A stretch of DNA of 64,000 nucleotides, taken from positions 9,481,392 through 9,545,391 of the forward strand of contig LR746265.1 in NCBI GenBank assembly GCA_902729315.2, in the 5' to 3' direction. Below the pieces are notes generated by a model. That model had not been told where the DNA came from. It did no database searches and was given only the letters and a program-made list of their open reading frames with translations. The stretch comes from Spirodela intermedia. Its lineage: Eukaryota > Streptophyta > Magnoliopsida > Alismatales > Araceae. Position 1 is the first letter of the stretch; every line of letters begins with the position of its first letter. A program made the translations under genes and the position numbers. Positions 25,180 through 37,100 of this stretch are shown in pieces.

Positions 25180-26263
25180 TTCCGCTCGCGCCTCAGATCA
25201 GCGCGCACCCAGATCGATCATCCGATTCCTCCCTCACCAGGAGCTCGGATCAAGAGCTCCTCTTTGAAAGATAGAGACAGAGACAGATAGAGAGAGAAGC
25301 TAGAGAGAGAGAGGTCTGAAACCGGGGAAAGAGGAATCGATCTAGAGGAGTAGAAAGAAGAAGAGAGAGAAATGACAGATCGGAAGGGAGATCCGAGGAA
25401 GATGGGGGTCGGATCTCCTCTTCCGGAAAGAGGACGGCGGCGGCGAGGTTCACCGACTGGAACTAGCCGTTGCGGCGAGGAGAGGGGAAGAGACTTGCCC
25501 TCTGCTGCGGCCGTCTTTTTATGATGAGAGAGAAAGATAGACGCTCCCCTCTCACAACCCAGCTCACAGCTCACAGCTCACAGCTCTTTCCAGCCTGGTT
25601 GAGGTTAGCCTGTCCTCTACGCAGCCTAGCGCTCAGAGGACCCCACGGCTCCAACACGCTGCTGGGGAGATACGGAAGGAAAGGTAGAGCTAGAGAGAGA
25701 GAGAGGGGGGACCCTTCTTTATTCTCCACTCTCTCTCTCTCTACTGTTTCAGGGGGATGAGAGGGGAGTTTCTCTACGTTTTGCAATGGCCGTAACCCTC
25801 TGTTCTTCTTCCTCAACGAAAGAGAGAGAGAGAGGGTGATGTGAAAAGAGAGGGGCTAGGGAGGGGCATGGGCATTGTTGCCAGGTATGCTCGGCGACGT
25901 CTTCCGAGCTGGGGACTGGCACTGAATTTAATAATTTACGATCCTCTAAATAAATAAATACAAAATATATGGGGTCTCATCAGGCCGGGCCCACATTGCG
26001 CTTCGATGTGATAGAGAGAGAGAGAGAGGGGGGGAGGGATAACCGACTTAGAAATTAAGAAATATATTATTTCATTGATTTAGGCGAGCAAGGGTGTTTA
26101 TATAATATATTAAAATGCGAGGTCTCACCGTTGTCTTCCACCGCCCGCCGTACCCTCACGAGTCAAGTAGTAACGCCTCGCCGCCTCGCAAGCAGCCGGA
26201 CCTCCTCACTGCCGATTGACCGCCGCCCCCACACCTCACGAGGCCTGTCTTCTATCTCTCTGT

Positions 26264-26302
<39 letters not shown>

Positions 26303-27127
26303 CTACACGATCCTTATGAAAGGGAGTGTCTTCCCACCCAAGACACGTTGTGAGGCCCCTTGCACGCCACCGCGTGACACACGGCCTCGGCAAGGGCCAC
26401 ACAGTAGAGAGAGAGAGAGAGAGAGAGCGCACGTTACGCATGAGAAGTTGGATGCCAGCTTCGGACTGTCTGGGGCCCGACCGGCCTCCCACTCCGCTGT
26501 CTCGGCGGCGACCGAAGAGGCAGTTAGTGCCCCCCGGCGACCGCGGCGGAGATTAGGTTGGGATTTAATAGCCATCTCCCCGGGGACGGGGTAATTTATC
26601 TCTCTTCCCTTCCTCTCTCTCTCTCTCTCTCTCAAGCTCCATTATAGAGATAGAGAGAGAGAGAGAAGACTTCGGGTGTGGGTTTCAGCTCGTTCTTAAG
26701 CTCCACATGCCAGTCGGCCATGACGGGTCCTCCTCCCCAAACTGGACGGCCGCCGTCCTCCCTAGAGAGAGAAAGAATCGATTAATGGATAGTGAGAGAG
26801 AGAAGTTCTCCAGCAGAATCAGAAATCAGGGGTCGTCAGTCGTCGGTGGAAGGATCCTGACAGGCTGTGTTGCATAGGACACGGAAGTCGCGTATCTCCG
26901 CGGAGTCAACGTAGATGCTCGAGGGAAGTTCGGTGAAATTACAGAGAATACTATAAGATGTTGAAGGAAGCCGTTGGGAGGGTACAGTGGGGAGCAGGGT
27001 TTTGACTTTTGAGGAGTAGAAGGGAGTCGGCCAGAATGGATTGGAAGAGGATGCCGGACAAGGACGAAACAAGTCAAGGTTTTCCCCCCCAACCGCTCGA
27101 GGAAGGGTTCTTAAGCGTACAGCCAGC

Positions 27128-27167
<40 letters not shown>

Positions 27168-27408
27168 TCTCGCTCTCTCTCTCCCTCCCCCTCTTCTCCT
27201 CCTACATTTTGCTGGTCTCCTCCTTCCTACATCTTCCTGTTCTCTCTCTCTTTCTCTACACTCCTTCCCTCTCTCCTACAGCTCCCTCCTCTAGCTCCCT
27301 CCTCTCTCTGTCTCTCTCTCTCTATTCTTCCCTCTCCCACAGCGTACTCTCTCTCTATCTCCTATATATTCCTGGCCTCCCTTTCTTTCCCCCCATCTCT
27401 CCTCCACC

Positions 27409-27790
27409 TGCTCTCTCTCTATCCTTCCCTCTCCTACAGCTCTCTAGTCTCTCTCTCTCTATCCTTCCCTCTCCTACAGCTCTCTAGTCTCTCTCTCTCT
27501 ATCCTTCCCTCTCCTACAGCTCTCTAGTCTCTCTCTCTCTATCCTTCCCTCTCCTACAGCTCTCTAGTCTCTCCTCTATCCTCCCCTCTTATAGCTATCT
27601 ACTCTCTCTCTCTCTCTATCCTCCCCTCTCTTATAGCTATCTACTCTCTCTCTCTCTATCCTCCCCTCTCCTACAGCTCTCTACTCTCTCTCTCTCTCTC
27701 TCTCTATCCTCCCCTCTCCTACAGCTCTCTACTCTCTCTCTCCTCTCTCTCTCTCTATCCTCCCCTCTCCTACAGCTCTCTAGTCTCTCT
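27409..27790 (+). repeat. 40-bp minisatellite with embedded 'CTACAG'
   Basis: The unit 'atccttccctctcctacag' plus 'ctctctagtctctctctctct' repeats with an exact 40-bp period at 27,421, 27,461, 27,501 and 27,541. Five shorter variants follow ('atcctcccctc' with 'ttatagctatctac' or 'ctacagctctctac') to about 27,790. Each unit is a polypyrimidine run ending in CAG or TAG, like a 3' splice site. Confidence 0.9.
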
Positions 27791-29345
27791 CTCTATATCT
27801 CTCTCCTCTCTTCCTCGCTGCTACAGCTTCCTGGTCTCCCTCTCTCTCGTACGGCTGCTCTCTCTCTCTCTCTCTTTCTCTCAGCTGTCCGATGGGGTAG
27901 TCCGGCAGAAACATGTTCGTCCCTCGTCGCATTCGCCCCCGACTGGAATCTCCAGGCGCGCGTGAAAAACCACATGGATGACGCCATCACGACGTGTTCC
28001 CCTGTCAGCCCTCTCCGCCAACTAGGAACCCAAATCCTGCAGGGCGGCCCGATAGATGACCCGATAAGAATGGCCCGGGTTTGAGGCTCGCATACTCTGA
28101 CCGACTGGGACCACGTATGCTGATCTGGCTGCTGACTAGGGCACACCGACGTGGCAAAAAAGGCGACGATTGTTAGGAAAAGAATCAATGGGCCTAACTG
28201 GTCCGCTTTGGGCCTTCTGAAGCCCTTTTCTAAACCTTATTTCCTGCCTTAGACCCGACTCAAACCCGCCCTTCTCTCTCTTCGAATCCCATCAGCCAGA
28301 GAGAGAAAGAGAGATGGGCCGAATGGGCCGTCTTTTCGGCCATGCTGGGCCGGCCCGCTCTCCGTCTCCACGGTAGTGTTAACGGGCCAGGCCGCTCATT
28401 ATAGAGAGAGAGAGAGAATTTCTCTTCCTGCGTTTATAAATATGGTCATTAAACCCGAGTTCTCTTACTTCCACTCATTTATTTATTTATTTCATCGCGC
28501 CACATTTTTTTATTTGTATTTGATGCGGATAAAAAACAAAAGTGGTAATAAATAATTCCTGGTCCACGTGGCAGTCCCTCTCAGCCTGGTTGGACTGGTC
28601 GGAGCCCAGCTCTCCACGCGAGCCACTCTGATCTCGGTGTTCCCAAGTTTTTTGACCGTTGACATTCTCGATACATCAGGAATTTGAAACGGGCAAAAAA
28701 TTGTTTTATCCTCGTATTATATTTTCATGTAACATAATAAAAATAAATGACTTATCCACGAGTTTCTCCAGCTGCCAAATGGCCCGGCGTGGCCCGGCTG
28801 AAGTTGGCTCAAGGCCGGCGTCCAGCCCTCCTCCACAATGAGATATAGATAGATAGATGAGAGAGAGAGAGAGAGAGAGAGTAGATAGATGACAGAGACA
28901 GAGAGAACCGCTCAATACCTCGCCAGCACCAGTCACATGCCCATCAAGAAGCTAAGCTACCGGCCGGGGACAAGGGCATTTAATGGTGGCGGGCACCGAC
29001 GTTCCGTGCTTAACGAAGAAACAGGATTGTAGGCCACCATGTGGCCCTTGCGAGAGAGAGAGAGAGAGAGATTCAAGCGCCGGGCCTCCCGAGCTGTCGA
29101 TTCTCAGCCACTCGTCTTATTATCCGGAAAGGGAGAGAGAGGGAGAGAGAAGAGAGGGGGGGGGTAGGAGGATGAGTAGTAATGATTTTAAAAAGCGAAC
29201 AAATCGGTTATTGAAATCAGAATATTCTTGTTTCGACGTAGATTATGAGTATATGCCATGCATGCATGCCTTCATTAGCTCTTTCATCGATGGCCCAAGC
29301 AACTTCGGATCCTTGCCGTACGGCTCCTTCGCCACGCAGTGGGAC

Positions 29346-29384
<39 letters not shown>

Positions 29385-29814
29385 GGGGGGGGGGGGAGGC
29401 GCTGCGCTGCGTCGGGCTTGAGAGGGCGGTGCGCCAGAGCCCGCTTGTCGGGGTCCCCGCTGAAATCTCCGGCATTGAATGCGGGAAGCAGGAGAACATC
29501 GCCATTGAAGGCTCTGCCAACGATCTCTCTCTCTCTTCTCCCTTTCATTAAATACAAGTGCCAAGAACAGCACATTCATTGGCGCCGTTCGGGTCTCAAA
29601 TAGTCCGCCACAGAGCCGCTCTCCATGGAGGGGAGAAGGCACACGGGGGGACGCTGGCGGCGCTTTGCTGCCGGAGGCCGGTCGTCCACGGCGGTGCTTT
29701 GCTGCCGGAGAACGCCGCCGCCTGCTGCCTCGCCCGCCGCCGGCTGTCTTTACTTCTCTGCCCTGCTGGATGTTGCCCACGCGTGGACAGTGACCGTCCC
29801 AAACCCTCTCTCTC

Positions 29815-29962
29815 TCTTTCTCTCACAATCTATCTCTCTCTTTCTCTCACTATCTCTCTCTCTCTTTCTCTCACTATCTCTCTCTCTCTTTCTCTCACTA
29901 TCTCTCTCTCTCTTTCTCTCACTATCTCTCTCTCTCTTTCTCTCACTATCTCTCTCTCTCTC
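29815..29962 (+). repeat. 24-bp minisatellite (CT with 'cactat')
   Basis: About six copies of a 24-bp unit made of 'tctctcactat' plus 'ctctctctctctt'. The unit is a multiple of 3 and lacks stops in two frames, so it creates a long false reading frame. Confidence 0.85.
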
Positions 29963-30289
29963 TCTATCTCCGCCTGTTGACCGAGCCTCGGATGGCCGTT
30001 ATAGTCAACGGTGTGCTCGGCCATCGCCGATATTTGCTCCAATGATCAAATGAGATCATTGAATGAGGCTCGTGGGAGCCTCCGCGCCTTGGAGACTTCC
30101 CCGCGAAAAGCTTTTACGAAAGAACCCGCCCTCGTCCCCGCCCCAGAAAGTCGTCGATCGGTTAAAAAAATCAACCGGTGGACAGTAACGGCTAACGGCA
30201 CCGATCTAATGCAAGCCCGGAGGAGGTGCAATGAATGGGTCTTCACGGGATAGATCAGTCCCTTATTACCTGTAAAATCTCTCTTTCAC

Positions 30290-30570
30290 CTCTCTCTCTT
30301 TCTCTCTCCTCTTCAAGTCCTCAGCTCGTTCTTCAAGTCCCGCATCAACCTCTCTCTCCGTCTGTCTCCCTCTCTCTCTCTCTTTCTCTCTCCTCTTCAA
30401 GTCCTCAGCTCGTTCTTCAAGTCCCGCATCAACCTCTCTCTCCGTCTGTCTCCCTCTCTCTCTCTCTCTCTCTTTCTCTCTCCTCTTCAAGTCCTCAGCT
30501 CGTTCTTCAAGTCCCGCATCAACCTCTCTCTCCGTCTGTCTCCCTCTTTCTCTCTCTCTCTCTCTCTCAC
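30290..30570 (+). repeat. three 84-90 bp tandem copies
   Basis: The phrase 'cttcaagtcctcagctcg' occurs at 30,311, 30,395 and 30,485, each followed by 'ttcttcaagtcccgcatcaa' and 'cctctctctccgtctgtctc'. Spacings are 84 and 90 bp, differing only in CT copy number. Confidence 0.9.
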
Positions 30571-30863
30571 TCTCACTTTCTCTATCTCTCTAGAATTGGC
30601 GAATTTTTAGGGGGGATCTCCGGCATTGTGAAATATATATGCGTTAACATTAAATGTGGACTGGATCGGAGCGAAGTGATGAATCTGGGAGCTTGAATGA
30701 ATTTACTGCGATTCGAAGGAATTGATGGGGAGGAGTAAATGGCGGCGTGGGGGCGGTCCCCACCTGCTCCCCCCCCTCACGAACCCCCCCGGGGAGATCA
30801 CACGGAGTTGGAATCTCATGGTCTCATGGTATCATCCATCCCTCCACATTCAAGAACCCCCCG

Positions 30864-30875
<12 letters not shown>

Positions 30876-30904
<29 letters not shown>
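30876..30904 (+). repeat. (CTAT)n microsatellite
   Basis: Seven or so tetranucleotide repeats 'tatc' followed by an interrupted run and (CT)n. Confidence 0.85.
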
Positions 30905-30906
<2 letters not shown>

Positions 30907-30950
30907 CTATCTATCGATCTATCTCTCTCTCTCTCTCTCTCTCTCGCATG

Positions 30951-31121
30951 GAGGTACCGCCGTCTACGAGTGTTTCATGGGGTTTCAACCAGACCACAGG
31001 TCCTCTCTTTCTCTCTCTCTAAGGAGGCGCATGCAGGATAATACGAGTCATGAATACGAGGTACCGCCGTCTACGAGTGTTTCATGGGGTGTCAACCAGA
31101 CCACAGATCCTCTCTTTCTGT
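30951..31121 (+). repeat. 64-bp direct duplication, 107 bp apart
   Basis: The copy at 30,951-31,014 (begins 'gaggtaccgccgtctacgag') is repeated at 31,058-31,121 with only about three differences, so the duplication is recent. Function unknown. Confidence 0.9.
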
Positions 31122-31569
31122 CGGCTACGCACACTTGCCATCCTGCACTGTCCACGAAAGCGAAGCCCTTGCGCCGGCCCATCTCTCTCTCTACCTCTAT
31201 CTCTCACACTCTACAAGGACCCATGCGAAAGAAGAGGGGAGAGGCCGGTCATCAATCGAGGAACTCGTCTCCGGAGGATTAATGCGTGAAGAGAATCCCC
31301 CGGGTGAGCTGTTATTGCGTGAAGCTCCCCATCAACCGCGTATTCTCTCTCTTCATCTCTCACTTTCTCTCTCTACTGGTTCGGCCCCCACCCAAGACTG
31401 GCGCCGTCTCCGGCGATCTCGGGGGAAGTAAGTAGGCGTGGAGCAAGACGCAGTAAGTATATCTGTCATATTTACTGGGAAAAGAATATATGAGGGGAGG
31501 GGAGGGAGGCCCAACAGGGATATCGCCGACGGCGAGGATGACTCTCCGGCGAGGAGAGGCAGGGTGAGG

Positions 31570-31818
31570 TCACCCGGGGCGGCGGCGGCGGCGGGCGGCG
31601 AGGCCGGAGCAGTGGGGGTAGGATTTGAGGACAGCGCCGCAGGGAGTGCAGATGATGGCCCGCCACGCACGGCGGTGGACGGGGACGTAGCAGAAGCGGG
31701 TGGCCGTTTCCATGTCCGCCACGCGGGCGCCGCCGCCGCACCGCGAACAGATCCCCGCCGCCGGCTTCGTGCTCCTCACCGTCCTCCTCTGGTCTACCAG
31801 GAAGCAGAAGAACACCAT
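31570..31818 (-). CDS. small zinc-ribbon protein, 82 residues
   Basis: A single-exon minus-strand frame begins MVFFCFLVDQRRTV and has two zinc-binding knuckles, CSRC at residues 24-27 and CTPC at 57-60. The arginine-rich tail is RRRRRPG. This arrangement (hydrophobic start, two CxxC about 30 residues apart, aromatic 'FCYVPVHRR' between) matches a family of short uncharacterised plant zinc-ribbon proteins; their function is not known to me. I chose the ATG at 31,818 because family members start at the hydrophobic segment. The frame stays open for another 25 codons upstream, but those codons are a (GA)n repeat read as RERERE, most likely 5' leader. The start codon directly abuts that repeat. 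The coding call is fairly sure; the function is open. Confidence 0.75.
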   Translation of the reverse strand: MVFFCFLVDQRRTVRSTKPAAGICSRCGGGARVADMETATRFCYVPVHRRAWRAIICTPCGAVLKSYPHCSGLAARRRRRPG

Positions 31819-34105
31819 TCTCTCTCTCTCCCTTTCACCTTCTCTTTCTCTCTCTCTTTTCTCCGGTAGACAGCAGCGAGCGAGAGAGCACAACGAGAGA
31901 CCGAGAGAGAGAGAGTAAGCGTTCGAGAGGGAGAGCCCCGAAGCGGGTTCTCAGTGTCACCGGTATTCTTATGAAGCACGAGTAAAAAGGAGAGGAAGCC
32001 CGTCTAGATGGAGACAGATAAACAGAGCCCTAGAGAGAGAGAGAGCTTTAGTGTGCCGCCGGAGAACGCGCAAGGACCCCAGGGACAGAGTCAGAGAGGG
32101 GGAGAAAGGGACAGAGAGAGAGATATGGGGGAGGGGCTCCACAGGCGTCCATTGTAACCCATCTCCGGTTTCCGTCTTTTTTTTTTCCATTTTATTAAAA
32201 ATTAAAACTCATTCAATGAAGCAGCCTGTCCTTGGAGCGGCGCCGCGCTAGTCAAACCTACGCCGATTGAACACCTGCCATCTCCAATATTATATTTTAT
32301 ATTTATTAATTCCCGAATTCCTACCATGACGTCATCACTACGTACCGTTTTAAGCCGGCATTTGGCTGATCAGTGACGCTAGGCCCATTTTATACCCTTT
32401 TGGGCCTATTAATGGGCCCTTATTAGTACACCGGTTTGGGCCGGTATACTGTCGCAACTCGAGTCTGGCCTATGTGGGCCTGAAATCATTTTTGGGCTGG
32501 GCCCATTTTATTACATTTTTTCGAAATTTCGCGATGCTTTTAATTTTTTAAAAGAGTTTGGAATTGATCCTCTACTTTTTCAGTACCTGTTAAAAGCCCT
32601 CGTTTGAAGATTTATGCCAGTTGTACTCTAATAAAGTATGAAGTTCAATGGTAGATGTACCCTTTATTGTTGTATTTACCTTTTTTATTTTGCATTGTAC
32701 GCTGAGACGACCCGTGGATCGGGCGATCCGGAACATGACCCTGAGTTCGCCGCGTTGGCAACCGTTCCTCCTCGTCGTCTTCATCCTCCCCCTCCGCTCT
32801 CTCTCTCTCATCCATCCGTGGCAGAGCGATCGGATCGTCGGGGCGCCGGGAGAATTCGCTTGGTCTGGTGAGTTCAGTGGGGGCCTCCAGCATCTGAATT
32901 TCATGCGCACTGGTTCCGGTTTCCTTCACCGAGGCCCGCCCGCTCAGCCTCTTTTCCGCCGATCTCTTCCTTCGGCGCCATCACCGTCATCTTTCCAGGC
33001 GGTCTTTACCCCTTTGGTCCTGTTTTTGTTGATGCCGTGGGCGTCCTCTGTTTGGTTCATCTGTTCTCCGATTTTATCACTCTTCCTTCCATTAAGTCGC
33101 CGCCCTAATCTCTTCTTTATTTCGAATGGGAGCCCTAACCCTAACCCGGAGTGGAGTGACCCGAATTGTCGATCGCCTTCGGAGCGGGTGTTGACCGTCG
33201 TCGCTGTTTTTGGGTGTTTTCCTCCCGTACCGCCGTACTTTTTGTTTTGGTGCGCTAGTCGTCCCCTGTGGCAATTTCAACCCAGTTCTGTCCTCCTCGC
33301 AATCAAGCCTTTGGCGCGTGCCCGACTCCCTCTCTAATGTGAAGGTTTCTTAATCAGGCTTTTCGATGACTGCTTGAAGAATTTCCATCATTTTAGTGGC
33401 ATTGAATTGTTAGTATTTTGTGAAATCGTTTTTTTAATGTAGTTCCATTGGTGGGCTTTGGTATATCATTTCTTTTCGACTGGGCTTGTAGCTTCATATG
33501 ATCCTTACTGTGCTCTGTCCTCTTTGTCATTAGTTAATTGTACACCATTTCGAAGCTACAAATTTACATCATGGTGGATGCATTCGTTCTGAAAATGTCT
33601 CCTTTCTTTTACTATATTCCTTTTTTTTCACGCGAAATGCGCTTGCTGTCGACCTTTTTACGTTTTTTCTGCTTATTTTCAACCAGATTCTTTTGGAATT
33701 TCATGATTCAATCAACACGTTATGTAGTTATCAGAACATTAGAATCATATTATTGCTAGTTGGACTGTGAACTAATTGTGTTTTATCATACACTTATGCC
33801 AGACATCAAGTAAACGATGGCATATTTCGAACGGAAATTTCGCAAAGAATCATTCAAAATTCTTCATAGATATTTTATTTTATAATATGAAAACATACGG
33901 GTAATAGAGAGCTAATTACTTGGTAAATGAGTACATATCCGACTCATGGTTCAGGGAAACCTTGTTGTGATTCTTTTTTTCTTCATCTTGCATCTTTTTG
34001 TGGTCCTTTTGTCTTCGTCTCTTTGTTAGATGTGATCTCTGTTTGCGAACTTAGTCATTATCTTGGGGTTTTTTTCAGTATTTCTGCTAAAAAGTTGCAC
34101 AAGCA
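31819..34105. other. intergenic region and likely 5' leader of SPT2
   Basis: Divergent promoters for the zinc-ribbon gene (-) and SPT2 (+) must lie here. The open frame 32,648-33,337 (+) shows no family match and is probably leader or first-intron sequence. A telomere-like 'ccctaaccctaaccc' lies at 33,133-33,147. From 33.4 kb on the sequence is T-rich as in an intron, so SPT2 probably has a non-coding first exon near 32.8-33.3 kb. Confidence 0.45.
33133..33147 (+). promoter_or_regulatory. double telo-box-like motif upstream of SPT2
   Basis: Two and a half CCCTAA units. This is far too short for a former telomere and fits a promoter or leader telo-box; the role is inferred. Confidence 0.4.
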
Positions 34106-37100
34106 ATGCTAGCTCGTGATAGAAACGTAAGGATCCTTCTCTTTTCCTTCTATTCGTTTCCTTAAAAGGTTATTTTTAAAAATCATGATGACAATGTGTA
34201 CCTTCCTTTTTTGCTTTCAAAAATTTTTCAGGCACCATATGAAGCCTATGGCGACTATGATGATTATGAAGCAGAAGAGGATGATAAACAAGAAGAAGAC
34301 CCCAAACCCACCAAGGAGGTCCTGGACTTTCTCAAATTGAGGGATCAGTTCAAGGAGAAAATCAGGCAGAAGTATAGGAAGGAAAATGCGACGGCTCTTG
34401 GTCCCAATCATTCTCGGGATGAAAATGGGAAAGCATCAAGCAATGAGTAAGTTTTTTCGCAGAAGAAGATTTTTTGCGACTGCTGTTTTCCATTGATCAA
34501 AGACGATCATTACCAAATTTAAATGTGGAAAATACCATAATACAACATGGGTATAGCAGCTTTAGGCAAAAACTAAATGACTTAATGCATGTAGTATTGT
34601 ATGGTTCGTATGTAGTTTTCTTGGGTAGGCTTGAGGTATACTCGCTGGAGGGTTTGTCCAACTGAACTTCACCTTGCTGTGTATTGAGTAGCACTGGATG
34701 AGTTAACTCACAAACTTGTTCAGCAATGTTATGCTGTGTTTGCTGTGGAATATTTACCATAAATAACTGTATGGGTATACAGGGAACTTATGATGGCTCA
34801 TGTGGTATCTGTACATAATGTATCATGTGCAGCTGGAGTAGTTTAAACTTCTCCCAAGCTATAAAAGATACAATTATGACGTTTATTTGAGTACTCTTCG
34901 AATAAAAATAGTGCTTGTAGTTGGAAAAATAGGTTTGAGGTCTATGTAAATCATAAATTTATTAATCTGTACAAGTAAACAAATTGTGTGTGCGTGATGG
35001 AGATTTAGTAGTGGAAATTTTTAGAAATACTGCTATTTAGGATTGAACACAAACTCAAATTCTGTATACTTTATGAAATTTGTGCCATTCACGTGGGATT
35101 GTGGACAACTGCATTTTTCTTCAGGATAATTTCGATATTTATCATTTTTTAATAGAATATGATGCTCTTTGTTTTTAAAATTAGGTATGATAATTCACAT
35201 CTCAGAATCGTGAAATCCGCATAGGAATGAGGATATTGTTGCATTGTTGACTTGGATTGGTTATTAATACTAGTTCTCTTAGAGGTGGTCACAGGTTTTG
35301 ATTCTGTCTTTCTATTAGGTTGAAAAACAGAAAGGGAGAAGAAAATACTCAATGAGCTCATCTGGCTTTGTTCGTCTGAAGATTTTTTTTTCAACATTTA
35401 TTGAAATACCACTATTCTACAAGTTTTCTCCTTTGTCAGCATTCTATCAATGTATTGCTTAGAGTTCATGAAGGATAATAGTTCCCACCTGAAAGCTGTG
35501 AATAAAGATCTGTAGATAGCTCTGAAAGCTTCAGTCAAGGTTTCCATAAAATAAATAATTTCATTATTAAAATAAACTTAAAAATAATCCTCTGGTCATT
35601 GCATATAGCAAGTTGCATTTTGATGTCATATACAATTTAATAAGAATAAAATTCGTTGATCTAACATAATATGAATCTATTTTTCTTCATTTTATTTTTT
35701 CATAAATGTTTTTAAAATGATTCGATGTTGATTTTGAACCTTTGGTGTCACACTACCTTTGATGTTAGAAGAAGAATTTTATTTTGATGGAATTTTGTTA
35801 GATATGATTGAAGTAAAGAATGCTGGAATGTTGCATGAATGCTTAATCAAAAAGAGTAACGAGAACTATGACGATCTTGGTTTGGAAAAAAACTAGGCTC
35901 ACCAGAACTTTTCAACGGTATTGTAAAATTTGGACGACCTAGGGAGGAAACTACCTAATGCTGCGTACAACATGGGGATATCACAGATGCGTCATCTTGG
36001 TAGTGGATTCTCAATGAAGGAATGTCTCGTGATGATGGTTATTGTAACTTTTTCTTGAGATTGATGGTGAATGAAACTGTTTAGGGATGTTTACTTTAGA
36101 ATGAACATTACCAAAATCTATGATGGCATTATTTCGACAAATGACTATGCAAAAATTGCTTGTATTATCACTTGCATGGCTAGGTCAATACATACCCTCC
36201 ATGTGAGGCTGTTGCTCATTCCTTACAACTTTTGGGTAGCAAAAACTTGGTTTCATTTTGGTGGGGTTTTGTTAATGCAGGTGGCTTGAGGCTAGTGGCT
36301 ATAGGAATTTCCTCTGTTAGATCTTTGCGTTTGTTACGCATCAGAATCAGAATGAACAATATTTGTTAATCCAGTGCCCAAATCTCATGGTGTTGTGGCA
36401 GAAGTCTTGTCACATAGCAGCCCAAAAATCTCTTCCAACCTGAAGGTTGTTTTCTGAATCCAACCCGAGGCCTTTTCCCCAGCATACATGATGATTGAAC
36501 GAAGTTCCAAAGTTCAATAAGCTTGGTATCCATTCCAAATAGTTGTGGAAGCCGTGGCCATGACTGACCTCTGACTGGCCAATCTCTGAGAGAGAAGGAG
36601 GTGAAAACACGAAGGATGCTGCCAAAGCCGGTGGGGATCCATGGCACAGATTTCCCCTGGTTAGTGATGATGATCGTCTGGACAATCATGGTTCCACTGC
36701 GAACCTATCTATCTACATGTGTTGGGCCAGGGTTTTCTTGTGTATAGGTCCCCCCAACCCTATCTCACAAAACTCAACATGTTCCTTTTTCCAGCCAGTT
36801 ATATATCCTTTGGAGTAAGTCATACGATTACAGTACTATAATGAAGATCAAATTGGGCTATTTAAAGGTAGGAGGATGAGACTTATTATGATTTTCACTG
36901 GTCAGCATTGAGCCACGCATGCTTCAGTACCGGTGCAGAGTATCAACTTATTGCAATTGTAAGAGCATTATTTTGAAGCATTGACAAAAATGGAGCTTTG
37001 TTTGTTGCCTTAACAGGAAAAGTCAGCCATTCTCTTCCTTGGTAGACTATCAATACCTGTGTATGATCCTGTGGGGAGAGAAGCCCCCAACTATTCATAG

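Larger units (their letters stand above)
25180..31569. other. 6.4 kb repeat-rich intergenic region, no gene supported
   Basis: This holds the 5' leader and promoter of the THE1-like gene (to about 25.6 kb) and then dense CT/GA tracts and several minisatellites (listed separately). Many open frames exist only because CT/GA repeats lack stop codons (poly-SL, poly-RE). Candidate frames outside the repeats, such as 27,793-28,188 (-) and 30,011-30,253 (+), match no family I recognise. Confidence 0.55.

Noticed and set aside
27409-27790. CRISPR-like regular array
   Set aside because: Units are contiguous low-complexity CT sequence with no unique spacers, and this is a plant genome.
27793-28188. 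131-codon minus-strand frame with a hydrophobic start
   Set aside because: Looks like a signal peptide at first (MILFLTIVAFFATSV) but the rest shows no family and runs into RERE repeat sequence.
13925-31900. Many frames encoding poly-SL or poly-RE
   Set aside because: (CT)n and (GA)n have no stop codons in any frame, so they make long meaningless frames.
33133-33147. Interstitial telomere
   Set aside because: Only two and a half CCCTAA units; a telo-box in a promoter or leader is the simpler reading.
32648-33337. 229-codon plus-strand frame before SPT2
   Set aside because: No homology recognised; composition and position fit a leader exon or first intron of SPT2.
36366-36689. 107-codon minus-strand frame in SPT2 intron 2
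   Set aside because: Could be a transposon piece, but I see no diagnostic motif in any frame.
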